This document shows, piece after piece, positions 8,140 to 14,315 of a stretch of DNA of 64,000 nt. The notes beneath the pieces were generated by a model. The model had not been told where the DNA came from. It was given only the letters and a program-made list of their open reading frames with translations, and made no database searches. This stretch comes from Candidatus Saccharimonadales bacterium (lineage in GTDB: Bacteria; Patescibacteriota; Saccharimonadia; Saccharimonadales; Saccharimonadaceae). The stretch spans positions 124,001-188,000 of the forward strand of contig DASSDB010000004.1 in the NCBI GenBank assembly GCA_035697325.1, read 5' to 3'. The translations under genes were made by a program, and so were the position numbers. The stretch's first letter is position 1. The number at the start of each line of letters is the position of its first letter.

Positions 8140-8225
8140 GTAAATGATTATGTGAAAAATGGAGCAATCGAGCTTGGAGTTGTGAATCTCGAATTCCTTT
8201 CTACGTAGGAAATAATTGCAAGACA

Positions 8226-8300
8226 GGGTGGAGCGGTCGGTGTCGAACGCATATGCTGCGTTCGTATAGCGCCACCGACCAAGCACTCTTGATCCCACCC
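8226..8300. other. Nested inverted-repeat element between the two paralogues
   Basis: Three nested stems: GGGTGG/CCACCC, GGTCGGTG/CACCGACC and CGAACGCA/TGCGTTCG. Together they fold about 75 nt into one long arm. It lies downstream of the 8359-8820 gene and before the next promoter, and could be a structured 3' UTR, a terminator scar or a recombination substrate. Confidence 0.5.
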
Positions 8301-8335
8301 AGGCCGTCATACTGCGACAGTTGTTGACGCAGCTA

Positions 8336-8353
8336 ATGCCGTTGTTGCGGCAT
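8336..8353 (-). terminator. Short hairpin after the stop codon
   Basis: ATGCCG/CGGCAT with a 6-nt loop begins 5 nt after the stop of the minus-strand gene ending at 8359. It lacks a T tract, so it may be only the first part of a composite terminator. Confidence 0.4.
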
Positions 8354-8358
8354 CGGGC

Positions 8359-8820
8359 CTAGTGTTTGTCGCATCCGAAGCAGCTCGAGCCGTCGCAGAC
8401 GCCCCTGCAGTCGGATGCCGAGGCCTGCTGCCAACCGGGCACGTCGTTGGGCAGGTGGTGGATGCGGCGCCCCGCCAGCACCTCGCATGCGGCCTCGTAC
8501 TCGAAGGAGTACAGCTGGAAGTTGTGCCAGCCGAGGTCTTCTTCCTCGTCGGGCGACGTGGAGCTTCCGGCCTCCGGGAACCGGGCCAGGAAGGCCAGAC
8601 CGCGGCCCTGCGCCCGCTCGGCGTCTGCCTGGGACAGGCCGTGTTCCTTGACGATCCGCGCGACCAGCCGGTCCCACAGGTTGTCGATCATGGCCTCGAC
8701 CTTGCCGGCCGGCAGGTGCGGGTAGTGCTCGATCAAGTACCCGACCATCCGGTCGCGGTTGTCGACGCACCACTGCCGCGCCTGGGGCACGACGGATGTT
8801 CCTTCCATGACTGCGGTCAT
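8359..8820 (-). CDS. Actinobacterial-type hypothetical protein, Cys-rich tail (copy 2)
   Basis: 153 aa from the ATG at 8820 with GAGAGG upstream. It is a paralogue of 7613-8041: LWDRLVARIVKEHG, DLGWHNFQLYSFEYEAACE and GRRIHHLPNDVPGW match, and the tail CRGVCDGSSCFGCDKH again carries five Cys in a different spacing. The N-terminal 60 residues (QARQWCVDNRDRMVGYLIEHYPHL) are absent from copy 1. Codon use is GC-rich. The leader has a hairpin at the predicted transcript start and a mini-ORF ending at the Shine-Dalgarno. It is probably acquired; the biochemical role is unknown. Confidence 0.65.
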   Translation of the reverse strand: MTAVMEGTSVVPQARQWCVDNRDRMVGYLIEHYPHLPAGKVEAMIDNLWDRLVARIVKEHGLSQADAERAQGRGLAFLARFPEAGSSTSPDEEEDLGWHNFQLYSFEYEAACEVLAGRRIHHLPNDVPGWQQASASDCRGVCDGSSCFGCDKH

Positions 8821-8839
8821 GTCCAACCTCTCACTCGAA

Positions 8840-8876
8840 ACGTGTCTTACGGCTGCAAGACACGTTCTCCAGTATA
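8840..8876 (-). promoter_or_regulatory. Promoter -10, +1 hairpin and mini-ORF
   Basis: TATACT (8876-8871) is followed after 5 nt by hairpin ACGTGTCTT/AAGACACGT (8865-8840). A GTG 7 nt after the -10 opens a ten-codon frame whose TGA abuts the GAGG of the Shine-Dalgarno of the downstream gene. Confidence 0.55.
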
Positions 8877-9061
8877 GCGCAGAACCCGCCAGTCTTTCCA
8901 GGAATTTTGGGAATAGGAACTTCAACAGTTTTATTGCTTTAAAATATCTCGCTAAAAAAAGACCGGGTGAGGTAAATACCCCATTTTTTTCTATGTAGTT
9001 TCGTTTTCTAGGTTTTCTATACTGAACCTGACATTTAAAGATGATCGGATTTTAATGTAGG

Positions 9062-9235
9062 TTAAGAATTTCTTATGTTAGCAATAGCTCTCTCCTCGTC
9101 AGTGGCATTTAATAAGTTGCGAACCTCCTTAATTTCTTCTCGAACCTCTATCTCTGTCTTTTGATCAAAAGTTTGGAATAGGTTCTTTCTCTCCAGCCAT
9201 GAAATTATTCGTCGGAATGATGTCCATATTGGACA
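9062..9235 (-). pseudogene. Possible C-terminal gene remnant
   Basis: An open minus-strand frame ends in TAA at 9064-9062 and encodes a plausible charged helix (KTEIEVREEIKEVRNLL then NATDEERAIANI) with no start codon. It looks like the tail of a lost gene, but it runs across the att-like repeat, so it could be a chance frame. Confidence 0.3.
9194..9209 (+). repeat. att-like direct repeat, copy 2
   Basis: Identical 16 bases to the tRNA-Gln 3' end (7358-7373). The preceding GGTTCTTTCTCTC also resembles the tRNA T-arm, suggesting a decayed tRNA end. Confidence 0.75.
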
Positions 9236-9257
9236 TCATTTGATTTATTGCTACAGT
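9217..9257 (+). promoter_or_regulatory. Promoter with operator for the alpha/beta hydrolase gene
   Basis: TTGGAC (9229-9234), 17-nt spacer, TACAGT (9252-9257), then ATG after 7 nt. A perfect inverted repeat ATGATGTCC-N5-GGACATCAT (9217-9239) covers the -35 box and is a likely repressor site. Confidence 0.6.
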
Positions 9258-9264
9258 TACAGAT

Positions 9265-9822
9265 ATGGTTACCGAAGTATTATTTATTCAAGGCGTAGGT
9301 GAAGGTGCCTACGAAGAAGACTCGCTGTTAGCAAAAAGCCTACAAAAAGAGCTTGGTTCACACTTTAAAGTCACTTATCCAAAGATGCCCGATGAGGTAA
9401 ATGCGCCATATGACACATGGAAAACACAAATCCAGAAAGAACTCGACGCGGCCTCGGAACCAGTTATTCTGGTAGGTCACTCGTTAGGTGCATCTTACAT
9501 TGCCAAGTTACTTACTCAAGTCAAGGTCCACAAACCGCTTAGAGGAATCTTTTTACTAGAAGCACCCTTTTGGGGCGGTCAGGGCTGGTTATACGAAGGT
9601 TACGAAGAATTGGAGTTGCCTCAAAATGTAGTGACAAAATTCCCAGATGGAGTGAAGTTATTTTTATATCATACGCGCGACGACGAAATCGTTCCATTTG
9701 ATCATCTCGCGCTATACTCAACACTGCTGCCACAGGCGACTGTTCGGGAAATTGAGAAGGGGGGTCACCAACTAAACAATGACCTATCGGTGGTAGCTAG
9801 AGATATAAAAGAGCTGAAGTAG
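9265..9822 (+). CDS. RBBP9/YdeN-like alpha/beta hydrolase
   Basis: 185 aa. The N-terminal strand is VLFIQGVGEGAY; the nucleophile elbow GHSLGAS lies near residue 75, the acid in HTRDDEIVPF near residue 138, and the catalytic His in KGGHQLN near residue 166. Together they make a complete Ser-Asp-His triad. Size and motif order fit the small YdeN/RBBP9 serine hydrolases of unknown substrate. It sits alone between att-like copies 2 and 3, has a leaderless promoter with a palindromic operator, and has native-like codon use. Confidence 0.8.
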   Translation: MVTEVLFIQGVGEGAYEEDSLLAKSLQKELGSHFKVTYPKMPDEVNAPYDTWKTQIQKELDAASEPVILVGHSLGASYIAKLLTQVKVHKPLRGIFLLEAPFWGGQGWLYEGYEELELPQNVVTKFPDGVKLFLYHTRDDEIVPFDHLALYSTLLPQATVREIEKGGHQLNNDLSVVARDIKELK

Positions 9823-9847
9823 CACGGCGGCTCGCACCTCTCTACTT

Positions 9848-9863
9848 CAGCCATGAAATTATT
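9848..9863 (+). repeat. att-like direct repeat, copy 3
   Basis: Identical 16 bases to the tRNA-Gln 3' end. It lies between the stop of the hydrolase and the stop of the convergent RibD-like gene. Confidence 0.75.
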
Positions 9864-9888
9864 ACAGATAAAGCGTTCAAACTTTACT

Positions 9889-10485
9889 TTACTTTACTAC
9901 TTTGTAGTGGAGATGCGAGACAATGCTCGTACCACCAACAGACTCTACTTCAAATTTGAGACCTGGTACACCTTCGAAGAGACGGGCGCCGCTTCCAACA
10001 GTTACGGGTACGACGTGGAGCCATAATTCGTCAATGAGGCCAGCTGCCAAGTATTGATTTACCGTGTTTGCACCTCCGGCGATGGCGACGTTACGGTCAC
10101 CTGCGGCTTCTTTGGCTTGCTTAAGAGCGGCTTCAATGCCGTCGGTCACAAAGTAAAACGTGGTACCACCCTCCATTTCAATAGGGTCACGCGCTTTTTC
10201 ACTCAGTACGAATACAGGACCATGATATGGGGGGTTATCACCCCACCAACCTTTCCATTCTGGGTCGTCACGTTTCTCTTTGGGGCCAAACATGTTGCTG
10301 CCCATAATAAACGCGCCGGCATCTAAAAGATGATCAAGCTCTTCTTTGTGTTTATCGCCTTCGTCGAACATCCAGGTATGCAAAAGATTTTCCGGAATCT
10401 CACCAAAAGGGTGTTCAAAATTCTGGTTTGGGCCAGCCACAAACCCGTCAATTGACATTGCCATGCCACAGGTAACTCTATTCAT
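9889..10485 (-). CDS. RibD C-terminal / dihydrofolate reductase-like protein
   Basis: 198 aa from the ATG at 10485 with GGAGGAAAT upstream and TACAAT just before it. MAMSIDGFVAGPN at the N terminus, IMGSNMFGP in the middle, and NVAIAGGANTVNQYLAAGLIDE then LWLHVVPV near residue 150 are signatures of the RibD_C/DHFR-like family, which bind NAD(P)H and reduce pterin- or riboflavin-related compounds. Stand-alone members are abundant and mostly uncharacterised. It lies between att-like copies 3 and 4. Confidence 0.85.
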   Translation of the reverse strand: MNRVTCGMAMSIDGFVAGPNQNFEHPFGEIPENLLHTWMFDEGDKHKEELDHLLDAGAFIMGSNMFGPKEKRDDPEWKGWWGDNPPYHGPVFVLSEKARDPIEMEGGTTFYFVTDGIEAALKQAKEAAGDRNVAIAGGANTVNQYLAAGLIDELWLHVVPVTVGSGARLFEGVPGLKFEVESVGGTSIVSHLHYKVVK

Positions 10486-10604
10486 ATTTCCTCCATTGTA
10501 GTTAGTCATTATTTACTATTATATCAATACTATTATATCAATCGATTTTTTATTATCTGGTGCTTGACCATTATTCAAAAGTTTTGGCATCCATCTGCCA
10601 CCTC

Positions 10605-10620
10605 CAGTTATGAGATTATA
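10605..10620 (+). repeat. att-like direct repeat, degenerate copy 4
   Basis: CAGTTATGAGATTATA matches the tRNA-Gln 3' repeat at 12 of 16 positions; the preceding CTC also matches. Confidence 0.4.
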
Positions 10621-10653
10621 AAAGAGACTACAGATTGATCTACAGTCTCTTTT
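10620..10653. terminator. Intrinsic terminator hairpin
   Basis: AAAAGAGACT/AGTCTCTTTT with a 14-nt loop; T-rich on both strands. Confidence 0.7.
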
Positions 10654-10746
10654 GCGGTAAAAAAATCGAACGCCGCTGGTCTCTATGTCTATTTCTTTGC
10701 TTCCCGGTTATTATTCTAGGTGAATGAGTAATTGTATCAGGGATTA

Positions 10747-10801
10747 CCAGGAAGGGAAGATCGTCACGGTGCTTGTATGCAACCGCCGACCACCTTCCTG
10801 G
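10747..10801 (-). terminator. Hairpin downstream of the 61-aa gene
   Basis: Nine-bp perfect stem CCAGGAAGG/CCTTCCTGG with a long loop. It lies about 45 nt past the stop of the gene at 10847-11032. Confidence 0.5.
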
Positions 10802-10846
10802 GTAGTCCTCACGCTTGGTAGCCCCTATGTGGCCGCCATATCACGC

Positions 10847-11032
10847 TTACCGCTCGTGCCGTAAACGAGCAAGGTGGTCCCTCTCGATTTCGGCCACGAT
10901 GTCGCCCCAGTGAACACCTCTCCCCAGGCGCGGCATCGGTCTGGGGAGGCTGTCATTGTGCACGCGCGGTGCGTCCTCCAGGCGAGTGAACTCGGAAGCC
11001 GGCGTGGCTGAAGAAGCGTACGGTTCGGTCAT
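10847..11032 (-). CDS. Small GC-rich hypothetical protein (cassette gene)
   Basis: 61 aa from the ATG at 11032, with GAGGAGA upstream. The sequence is polar and rich in Arg, Pro and Ala, with RPMPRLGRGVHWGDIVAEIE at its centre and a basic RLRHER end; no signal or membrane segment. The composition is much richer in GC than the surrounding AT-rich DNA. Promoter, +1 hairpin and downstream hairpin make it a self-contained unit. A GTG-initiated frame of ten codons in the leader ends in a TGA that overlaps its ATG. Confidence 0.55.
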   Translation of the reverse strand: MTEPYASSATPASEFTRLEDAPRVHNDSLPRPMPRLGRGVHWGDIVAEIERDHLARLRHER

Positions 11033-11070
11033 TCAAATCTCCTCGATTCTTGGATGGGCACGGACAATAA

Positions 11071-11125
11071 CAATCAATTGAGATTGATTGTATGGATATT
11101 ATATTTCATTTTACGATTTAATCAA
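11071..11125 (-). promoter_or_regulatory. Promoter with +1 hairpin
   Basis: TTGATT (11125-11120), 16-nt spacer, TATAAT (11103-11098), then 7 nt to the perfect hairpin CAATCAAT/ATTGATTG (11090-11071). Confidence 0.6.
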
Positions 11126-11197
11126 GCTATAGAAGTATGTTCATCAATAATAGCAAGGTTTGCTCCGTACAGCTGGTATAATGTCTTAACAAGACGC

Positions 11198-11288
11198 GTT
11201 ATCGTGGACGGCAGGCAAAGTCACTCGCCTTTATGATGCTTCGGCATTCTTAAAGTGAGGAGTGTGGGTTCGAATCCCACCGATAGCA
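11198..11288 (+). tRNA. tRNA-like gene with a 26-nt anticodon loop
   Basis: Acceptor GTTATCG/CGATAGC with discriminator A (no CCA; ACA follows), TG at positions 8-9, D-arm GAC/GTC with GG in the loop, anticodon stem CTCGC/GTGAG, variable GAGT, and a perfect T-arm GTGGG-TTCGAAT-CCCAC. The anticodon loop is 26 nt instead of 7 and contains a small ATGC-TTCG-GCAT hairpin, as if about 19 nt were inserted. TATAAT lies 17 nt upstream. It may be an intron-containing, degenerate or decoy tRNA; the identity cannot be set because the splice points are unknown. Confidence 0.45.
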
Positions 11289-11308
11289 ACAAGACAAGAG
11301 GATTGCGA

Positions 11309-12193
11309 ATGATCATCACAAAAAGCCCAGCTCTAAAAGCCTTTAAAAAGGAGGTCGGACAAGCCAACCATATGCTTATCACTCTACTCGTTGGACTGGA
11401 TGGGATCATAAAAGGCAATGTTACGATCAGCAAAGAATTCCACGCAACGTGGAGTCCTAAGGATAAAAAAATATCCGCCTACAGAAGTAGGGACTTTGCT
11501 AAGAAATCCTGTCTTGTATGGGTGGTCGATTGCCTTGATATGTATACGCGACTAATCAATAAGAGCCCGTCTCTCATTGAAGATACTGATTTAAAGAAAA
11601 ACATCGACAATGAAGAGAACAACCGAAAGATCTATACAAAGTTAGCGATTATATGTGAACAATACGATATTAAGGACACACGTCTCGCACTTGTACATGT
11701 GTTGATCTGCTGGCGAAACAGGCTCACACACTACGATGCCGAAAATGATATATCAGTAAAGGATACAGAGCTTTTACTAGAGGATAAGGAAGCTATCAAG
11801 GCAAAATATCGTGGGCTAGACATCCAATTGGCGCTCGAATCATTTTACAAAAAACAGCCGCCTACCTTTAAAGAAGTGGCCTCTCTTGTTAGCGCATCCA
11901 TCGACCTTGTTTACGCAATTGATGAAGCATTGATTAGTGAGCTCGATAAAGTAGTGTATGCCGATCGAGTCATTATTAAGTATTTAAAATCAGATATATC
12001 TAGAAGATTAAATGGTCTATTCTCGAATGAAAAAGAGAAAATAAATAAGTCGCTACAGCAAATATTAATGCAGAACGGTTTCTCCAAATCAGATGAAGCT
12101 GATAACGAAATAGACCAACTCTGCCTTGACATCTCCAGCCTCAGCTTTGATGAAATTAAGACATGCTTGAGTAACGGGTCCTTTATAAGGTAG
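11309..12193 (+). CDS. HEPN-like protein, possible defence ribonuclease
   Basis: 294 aa from the ATG at 11309, with AGAGG upstream. It is mostly helical. The segment ICWRNRLTHYDAEND near residue 145 contains RNRLTH, fitting the HEPN Rx4-6H catalytic motif in the usual WRNRxxH context. HEPN nucleases act in toxin-antitoxin and abortive-infection systems. The protein starts 21 nt after the tRNA-like gene and may be co-transcribed with it. Gene density is low here and no antitoxin is adjacent. The role as a ribonuclease is inferred from one motif. Confidence 0.5.
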   Translation: MIITKSPALKAFKKEVGQANHMLITLLVGLDGIIKGNVTISKEFHATWSPKDKKISAYRSRDFAKKSCLVWVVDCLDMYTRLINKSPSLIEDTDLKKNIDNEENNRKIYTKLAIICEQYDIKDTRLALVHVLICWRNRLTHYDAENDISVKDTELLLEDKEAIKAKYRGLDIQLALESFYKKQPPTFKEVASLVSASIDLVYAIDEALISELDKVVYADRVIIKYLKSDISRRLNGLFSNEKEKINKSLQQILMQNGFSKSDEADNEIDQLCLDISSLSFDEIKTCLSNGSFIR

Positions 12194-12287
12194 CGTCTTC
12201 CTGTCGGATGGGAATCTTTACCATATGATTTCAATTATCCACAAAGCATGCTATAACTAAAAAGCTCAAAACCTATCCGAAGGAGAG

Positions 12288-12944
12288 ATGTTGAAAATTG
12301 CCGCACAGGACGATGTGAACATCGTTCTCGACTTGGACGAAGTGTTGTGCGAACAGGTGAGACGTGTTCATGAGGCAGCCGTCACACGGAACCTCGGAGA
12401 CGCCTGGAAAATCACACCCAAGAGCTACCTGACTCTCAAGTATCATGAGTGGTGGAACGTAACCCCTCTGGTGGCTCACGAGTTCGTGCTCGACTACCTG
12501 GGCAATAGGAGTCGCGAGCTACAGCCAGTTCGGGGAGCAAAAGAAAGCCTGAATCGCATCAAGGAATTCGGCCGGCAGCGGGGGAAGCGCGTTAAATACC
12601 ACGTGCTGACCTCGAGGAGTATTTTGCTCCAGCAGGCCACGGTAGATCAGCTCGACTATCGCTTTCCGGGTATGTTCGAAACCGTCATCCTCACAGGGCA
12701 TGCCGAGCCAAAGCCGCCAGAGCGCTCCAAGCTGTATTGGTATCGAGAGCTTGGCGGCGACGTGATCGTCGATGATGGCCTCGAAAACGTACAGCAGTGT
12801 GTCCAAGGATTTGGCGGTTTGGGTATCGTGTTCGGCGACTATGCCTGGAACCGGCCAGTGGCAGGCGAAGTACTGGTACCCGGCGTTCACCGGCGCACAA
12901 GCTGGGCGGCAACGGAGCAGCTGATTTTGGACACGCTCTTCTAG
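12288..12944 (+). CDS. HAD-superfamily 5'(3')-deoxyribonucleotidase-like phosphatase (cassette gene)
   Basis: 218 aa, ATG with AAGGAGAG upstream. HAD motif I is LDLDEVLC near residue 14, motif II LTSRS near residue 105, a Lys in AEPKPPERSK, and motif III VIVDDGLENV near residue 160. This order is typical of C1-capped NT5C-type nucleotidases. It probably dephosphorylates nucleotides. It is GC-rich, transcribed from TATAAC at 12252, and ends at a strong terminator; a single-gene unit of foreign composition. Confidence 0.7.
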   Translation: MLKIAAQDDVNIVLDLDEVLCEQVRRVHEAAVTRNLGDAWKITPKSYLTLKYHEWWNVTPLVAHEFVLDYLGNRSRELQPVRGAKESLNRIKEFGRQRGKRVKYHVLTSRSILLQQATVDQLDYRFPGMFETVILTGHAEPKPPERSKLYWYRELGGDVIVDDGLENVQQCVQGFGGLGIVFGDYAWNRPVAGEVLVPGVHRRTSWAATEQLILDTLF

Positions 12945-13023
12945 GCCGTATCCGAAATGTCGGTGCAATACACTAGTTCTGACGGGAGACTTGAGTTTTG
13001 AAGCGGGCTCGCGGGCTCGTTTC

Positions 13024-13050
13024 GGGGCCGACTACACTAGTCGGCCCCTT
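13024..13050 (+). terminator. Intrinsic terminator
   Basis: GGGGCCGACTA/TAGTCGGCCCC with a 3-nt loop, followed by TTCTTC. Confidence 0.85.
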
Positions 13051-13068
13051 CTTCATATGCAAGGAGAA

Positions 13069-13431
13069 CTACATACCATGCATCGAATTATGGGTTGTCT
13101 TGAAACCCCACATATCCTGCCACTGCTTCATTTCGGCTATCTCTTTTTCCTGCGCAGTAATAATCGTGTTTGAGAGATCTTTGATTTCTTTATGACTTGC
13201 CCGGTCGACGCTCATTTTTGCCATATCAATAGCACCCTGATGATGATTGATCATTTCATTAATGAAAGCGGCATCATACTCATCGCCGGTTTTGTTTTTT
13301 AGTGAGCTTACCATGGCTTCCATAGTCATATCTTGCGGCTGAGGTTTATTAAACGTTGTTGCTGCGACCGATACGAGCAACCCGCCTAAAATAAAGCCCA
13401 CAATTCCGCATACTAATGCTTTTGTTTCCAT
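13069..13431 (-). CDS. DUF305 protein, membrane-anchored
   Basis: 120 aa with GGAGG upstream. An N-terminal membrane segment (about residues 6-26) precedes the DUF305 core: AAFINEMINHHQGAIDMAKM and EKEIAEMKQWQDMWG. The His-His pair and Met/His-rich end (HNSMHGM) fit a metal-binding, probably copper-handling, envelope protein. Third gene of the CsoR operon. Confidence 0.85.
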   Translation of the reverse strand: METKALVCGIVGFILGGLLVSVAATTFNKPQPQDMTMEAMVSSLKNKTGDEYDAAFINEMINHHQGAIDMAKMSVDRASHKEIKDLSNTIITAQEKEIAEMKQWQDMWGFKTTHNSMHGM

Positions 13432-13446
13432 TACACTGTCCTCCTT

Positions 13447-13728
13447 TTATTTTATAAGCCTATCAATGGCAGTTATTACTTCATTAATTTTTTCATCTCT
13501 GCTTCGGGGACCTATAGATTCGTCCAAAAGGCAATGCTTTGTATGTTCGCGAAGAAGTTCAAGGGCAATTTTATCAGTAGCGGCCTGGATGGCACTGATT
13601 TGAGTTAAAATATCGATGCAATACGTGTCCGCCTCTACCATTTTTGCTACGCCGCGCACCTGACCTTCTACTCGGCGAAGACGTTTTAAAACTGCTTCTT
13701 TGTTATTTGAATATCCGTACGTTGTCAT
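13447..13728 (-). CDS. csoR: CsoR/DUF156-family metal-sensing repressor
   Basis: 93 aa, ATG preceded by TAGGAGG. LKRLRRVEGQVRGVAKMVE, TYCIDILTQISAI and LLREHTKHCL give the Cys-His-Cys ligand set (Cys near 39, His and Cys near 64-68) of copper-sensing CsoR proteins. It binds DNA as a tetramer and lets go when Cu(I) is bound. Middle gene of the operon; the operator is at 14204-14222. Sensing another metal or sulphur species, as some DUF156 members do, is possible. Confidence 0.85.
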   Translation of the reverse strand: MTTYGYSNNKEAVLKRLRRVEGQVRGVAKMVEADTYCIDILTQISAIQAATDKIALELLREHTKHCLLDESIGPRSRDEKINEVITAIDRLIK

Positions 13729-13739
13729 ACAACCTCCTA

Positions 13740-14183
13740 CTAATGGTGTTCATTATGAACAAGTGCATGTCCTTTGCCTTTACGGATAAGATAGCGATTA
13801 ACAGGAAACGCGGCCCAAAATGCCAAGAAGAGCGAGGCAGCGAGTGATAGCCAAAATACAGGGTTTACGAGCCCTGCGCTCATTGCACCGGGAATAGCAA
13901 TAACCGTAGCGTTATCAACAACTTCCATCGTAAAAATTGAAAGTGTATCAGCAGCAAGAACAAGTGGCATAGCCGCAGTTAAAGCCATGCCCGACTTTAC
14001 AAGAGGAATGAGCGATAGTGTATATCCAAAGGCAAATGCCATCGCAATGGCAACAGCGATCGTCACAAGATTAGGCCAGCCAAAAATAGTACCCAAAACT
14101 AGCCCGGTAATTTCACCAATAGCGCATCCTGCGAGACAGTGCAGGGTAGCGTTCAAAGCGATTTTGTTACTTTCTTGATGCAT
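13740..14183 (-). CDS. DUF4396 membrane protein
   Basis: 147 aa, GGAGG upstream. About five helices; the start LNATLHCLAGCAIGEITGLVL with its HCLAGC motif and the middle GYTLSLIPLVKSGM are typical of DUF4396, which is often linked with CsoR and DUF305 genes. A His-rich end (HALVHNEHH) may bind metal. First gene of the operon; its role in copper export or handling is inferred from context. Confidence 0.8.
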   Translation of the reverse strand: MHQESNKIALNATLHCLAGCAIGEITGLVLGTIFGWPNLVTIAVAIAMAFAFGYTLSLIPLVKSGMALTAAMPLVLAADTLSIFTMEVVDNATVIAIPGAMSAGLVNPVFWLSLAASLFLAFWAAFPVNRYLIRKGKGHALVHNEHH

Positions 14184-14203
14184 ACACCATCCTCCTCTTT
14201 TAC

Positions 14204-14222
14204 TATACCCCCTAAGGGTATA
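14204..14222 (-). promoter_or_regulatory. CsoR operator
   Basis: Perfect inverted repeat TATACCC-N5-GGGTATA. It closely matches the known CsoR/copper-repressor operator type and lies just upstream of the DUF4396-CsoR-DUF305 operon. Confidence 0.85.
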
Positions 14223-14315
14223 TTTAGAAGCTCACATTGTCAACAAAATTAACTAATTATTACACATATCAAGCCTACTTCGAGCTCTGCTTAATACCAT
14301 AATATAATAACTCTT

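Larger units (their letters stand above)
8877..9264. other. AT-rich spacer holding a gene remnant, repeat copy 2 and a promoter
   Basis: No intact gene is visible. The interval contains a short coding-like minus-strand remnant (9062-9235), the second att-like repeat (9194-9209) and, at its right end, the operator and promoter of the hydrolase gene. Confidence 0.6.
10486..10846. other. Non-coding interval with promoter repeat, repeat copy 4 and two hairpins
   Basis: Next to the RibD-like start is a tandem duplication of TACTATTATATCAA. The interval then holds the degenerate att-like copy (10605-10620), the hairpin at 10620-10653 and the hairpin at 10747-10801. No gene is visible. Confidence 0.6.

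Noticed and set aside
7517-8140. Long plus-strand ORF across the first Cys-rich paralogue
   Set aside because: It is the antisense of a GC-rich gene with good motifs; high GC opens many shadow frames.
8333-8877. Plus- and minus-strand overlapping ORFs at the second paralogue
   Set aside because: Only the 8359-8820 frame has paralogy, a Shine-Dalgarno and a promoter.
11221-11433. Minus-strand ORF through the tRNA-like T-arm
   Set aside because: Its GFEPT-type end is the usual artefact of reading a tRNA T-arm backwards; the plus-strand structure explains it.
7358-12200. Complete prophage or integrative plasmid at tRNA-Gln
   Set aside because: No integrase, replication, capsid or relaxase gene is present; only small accessory genes lie between repeats.
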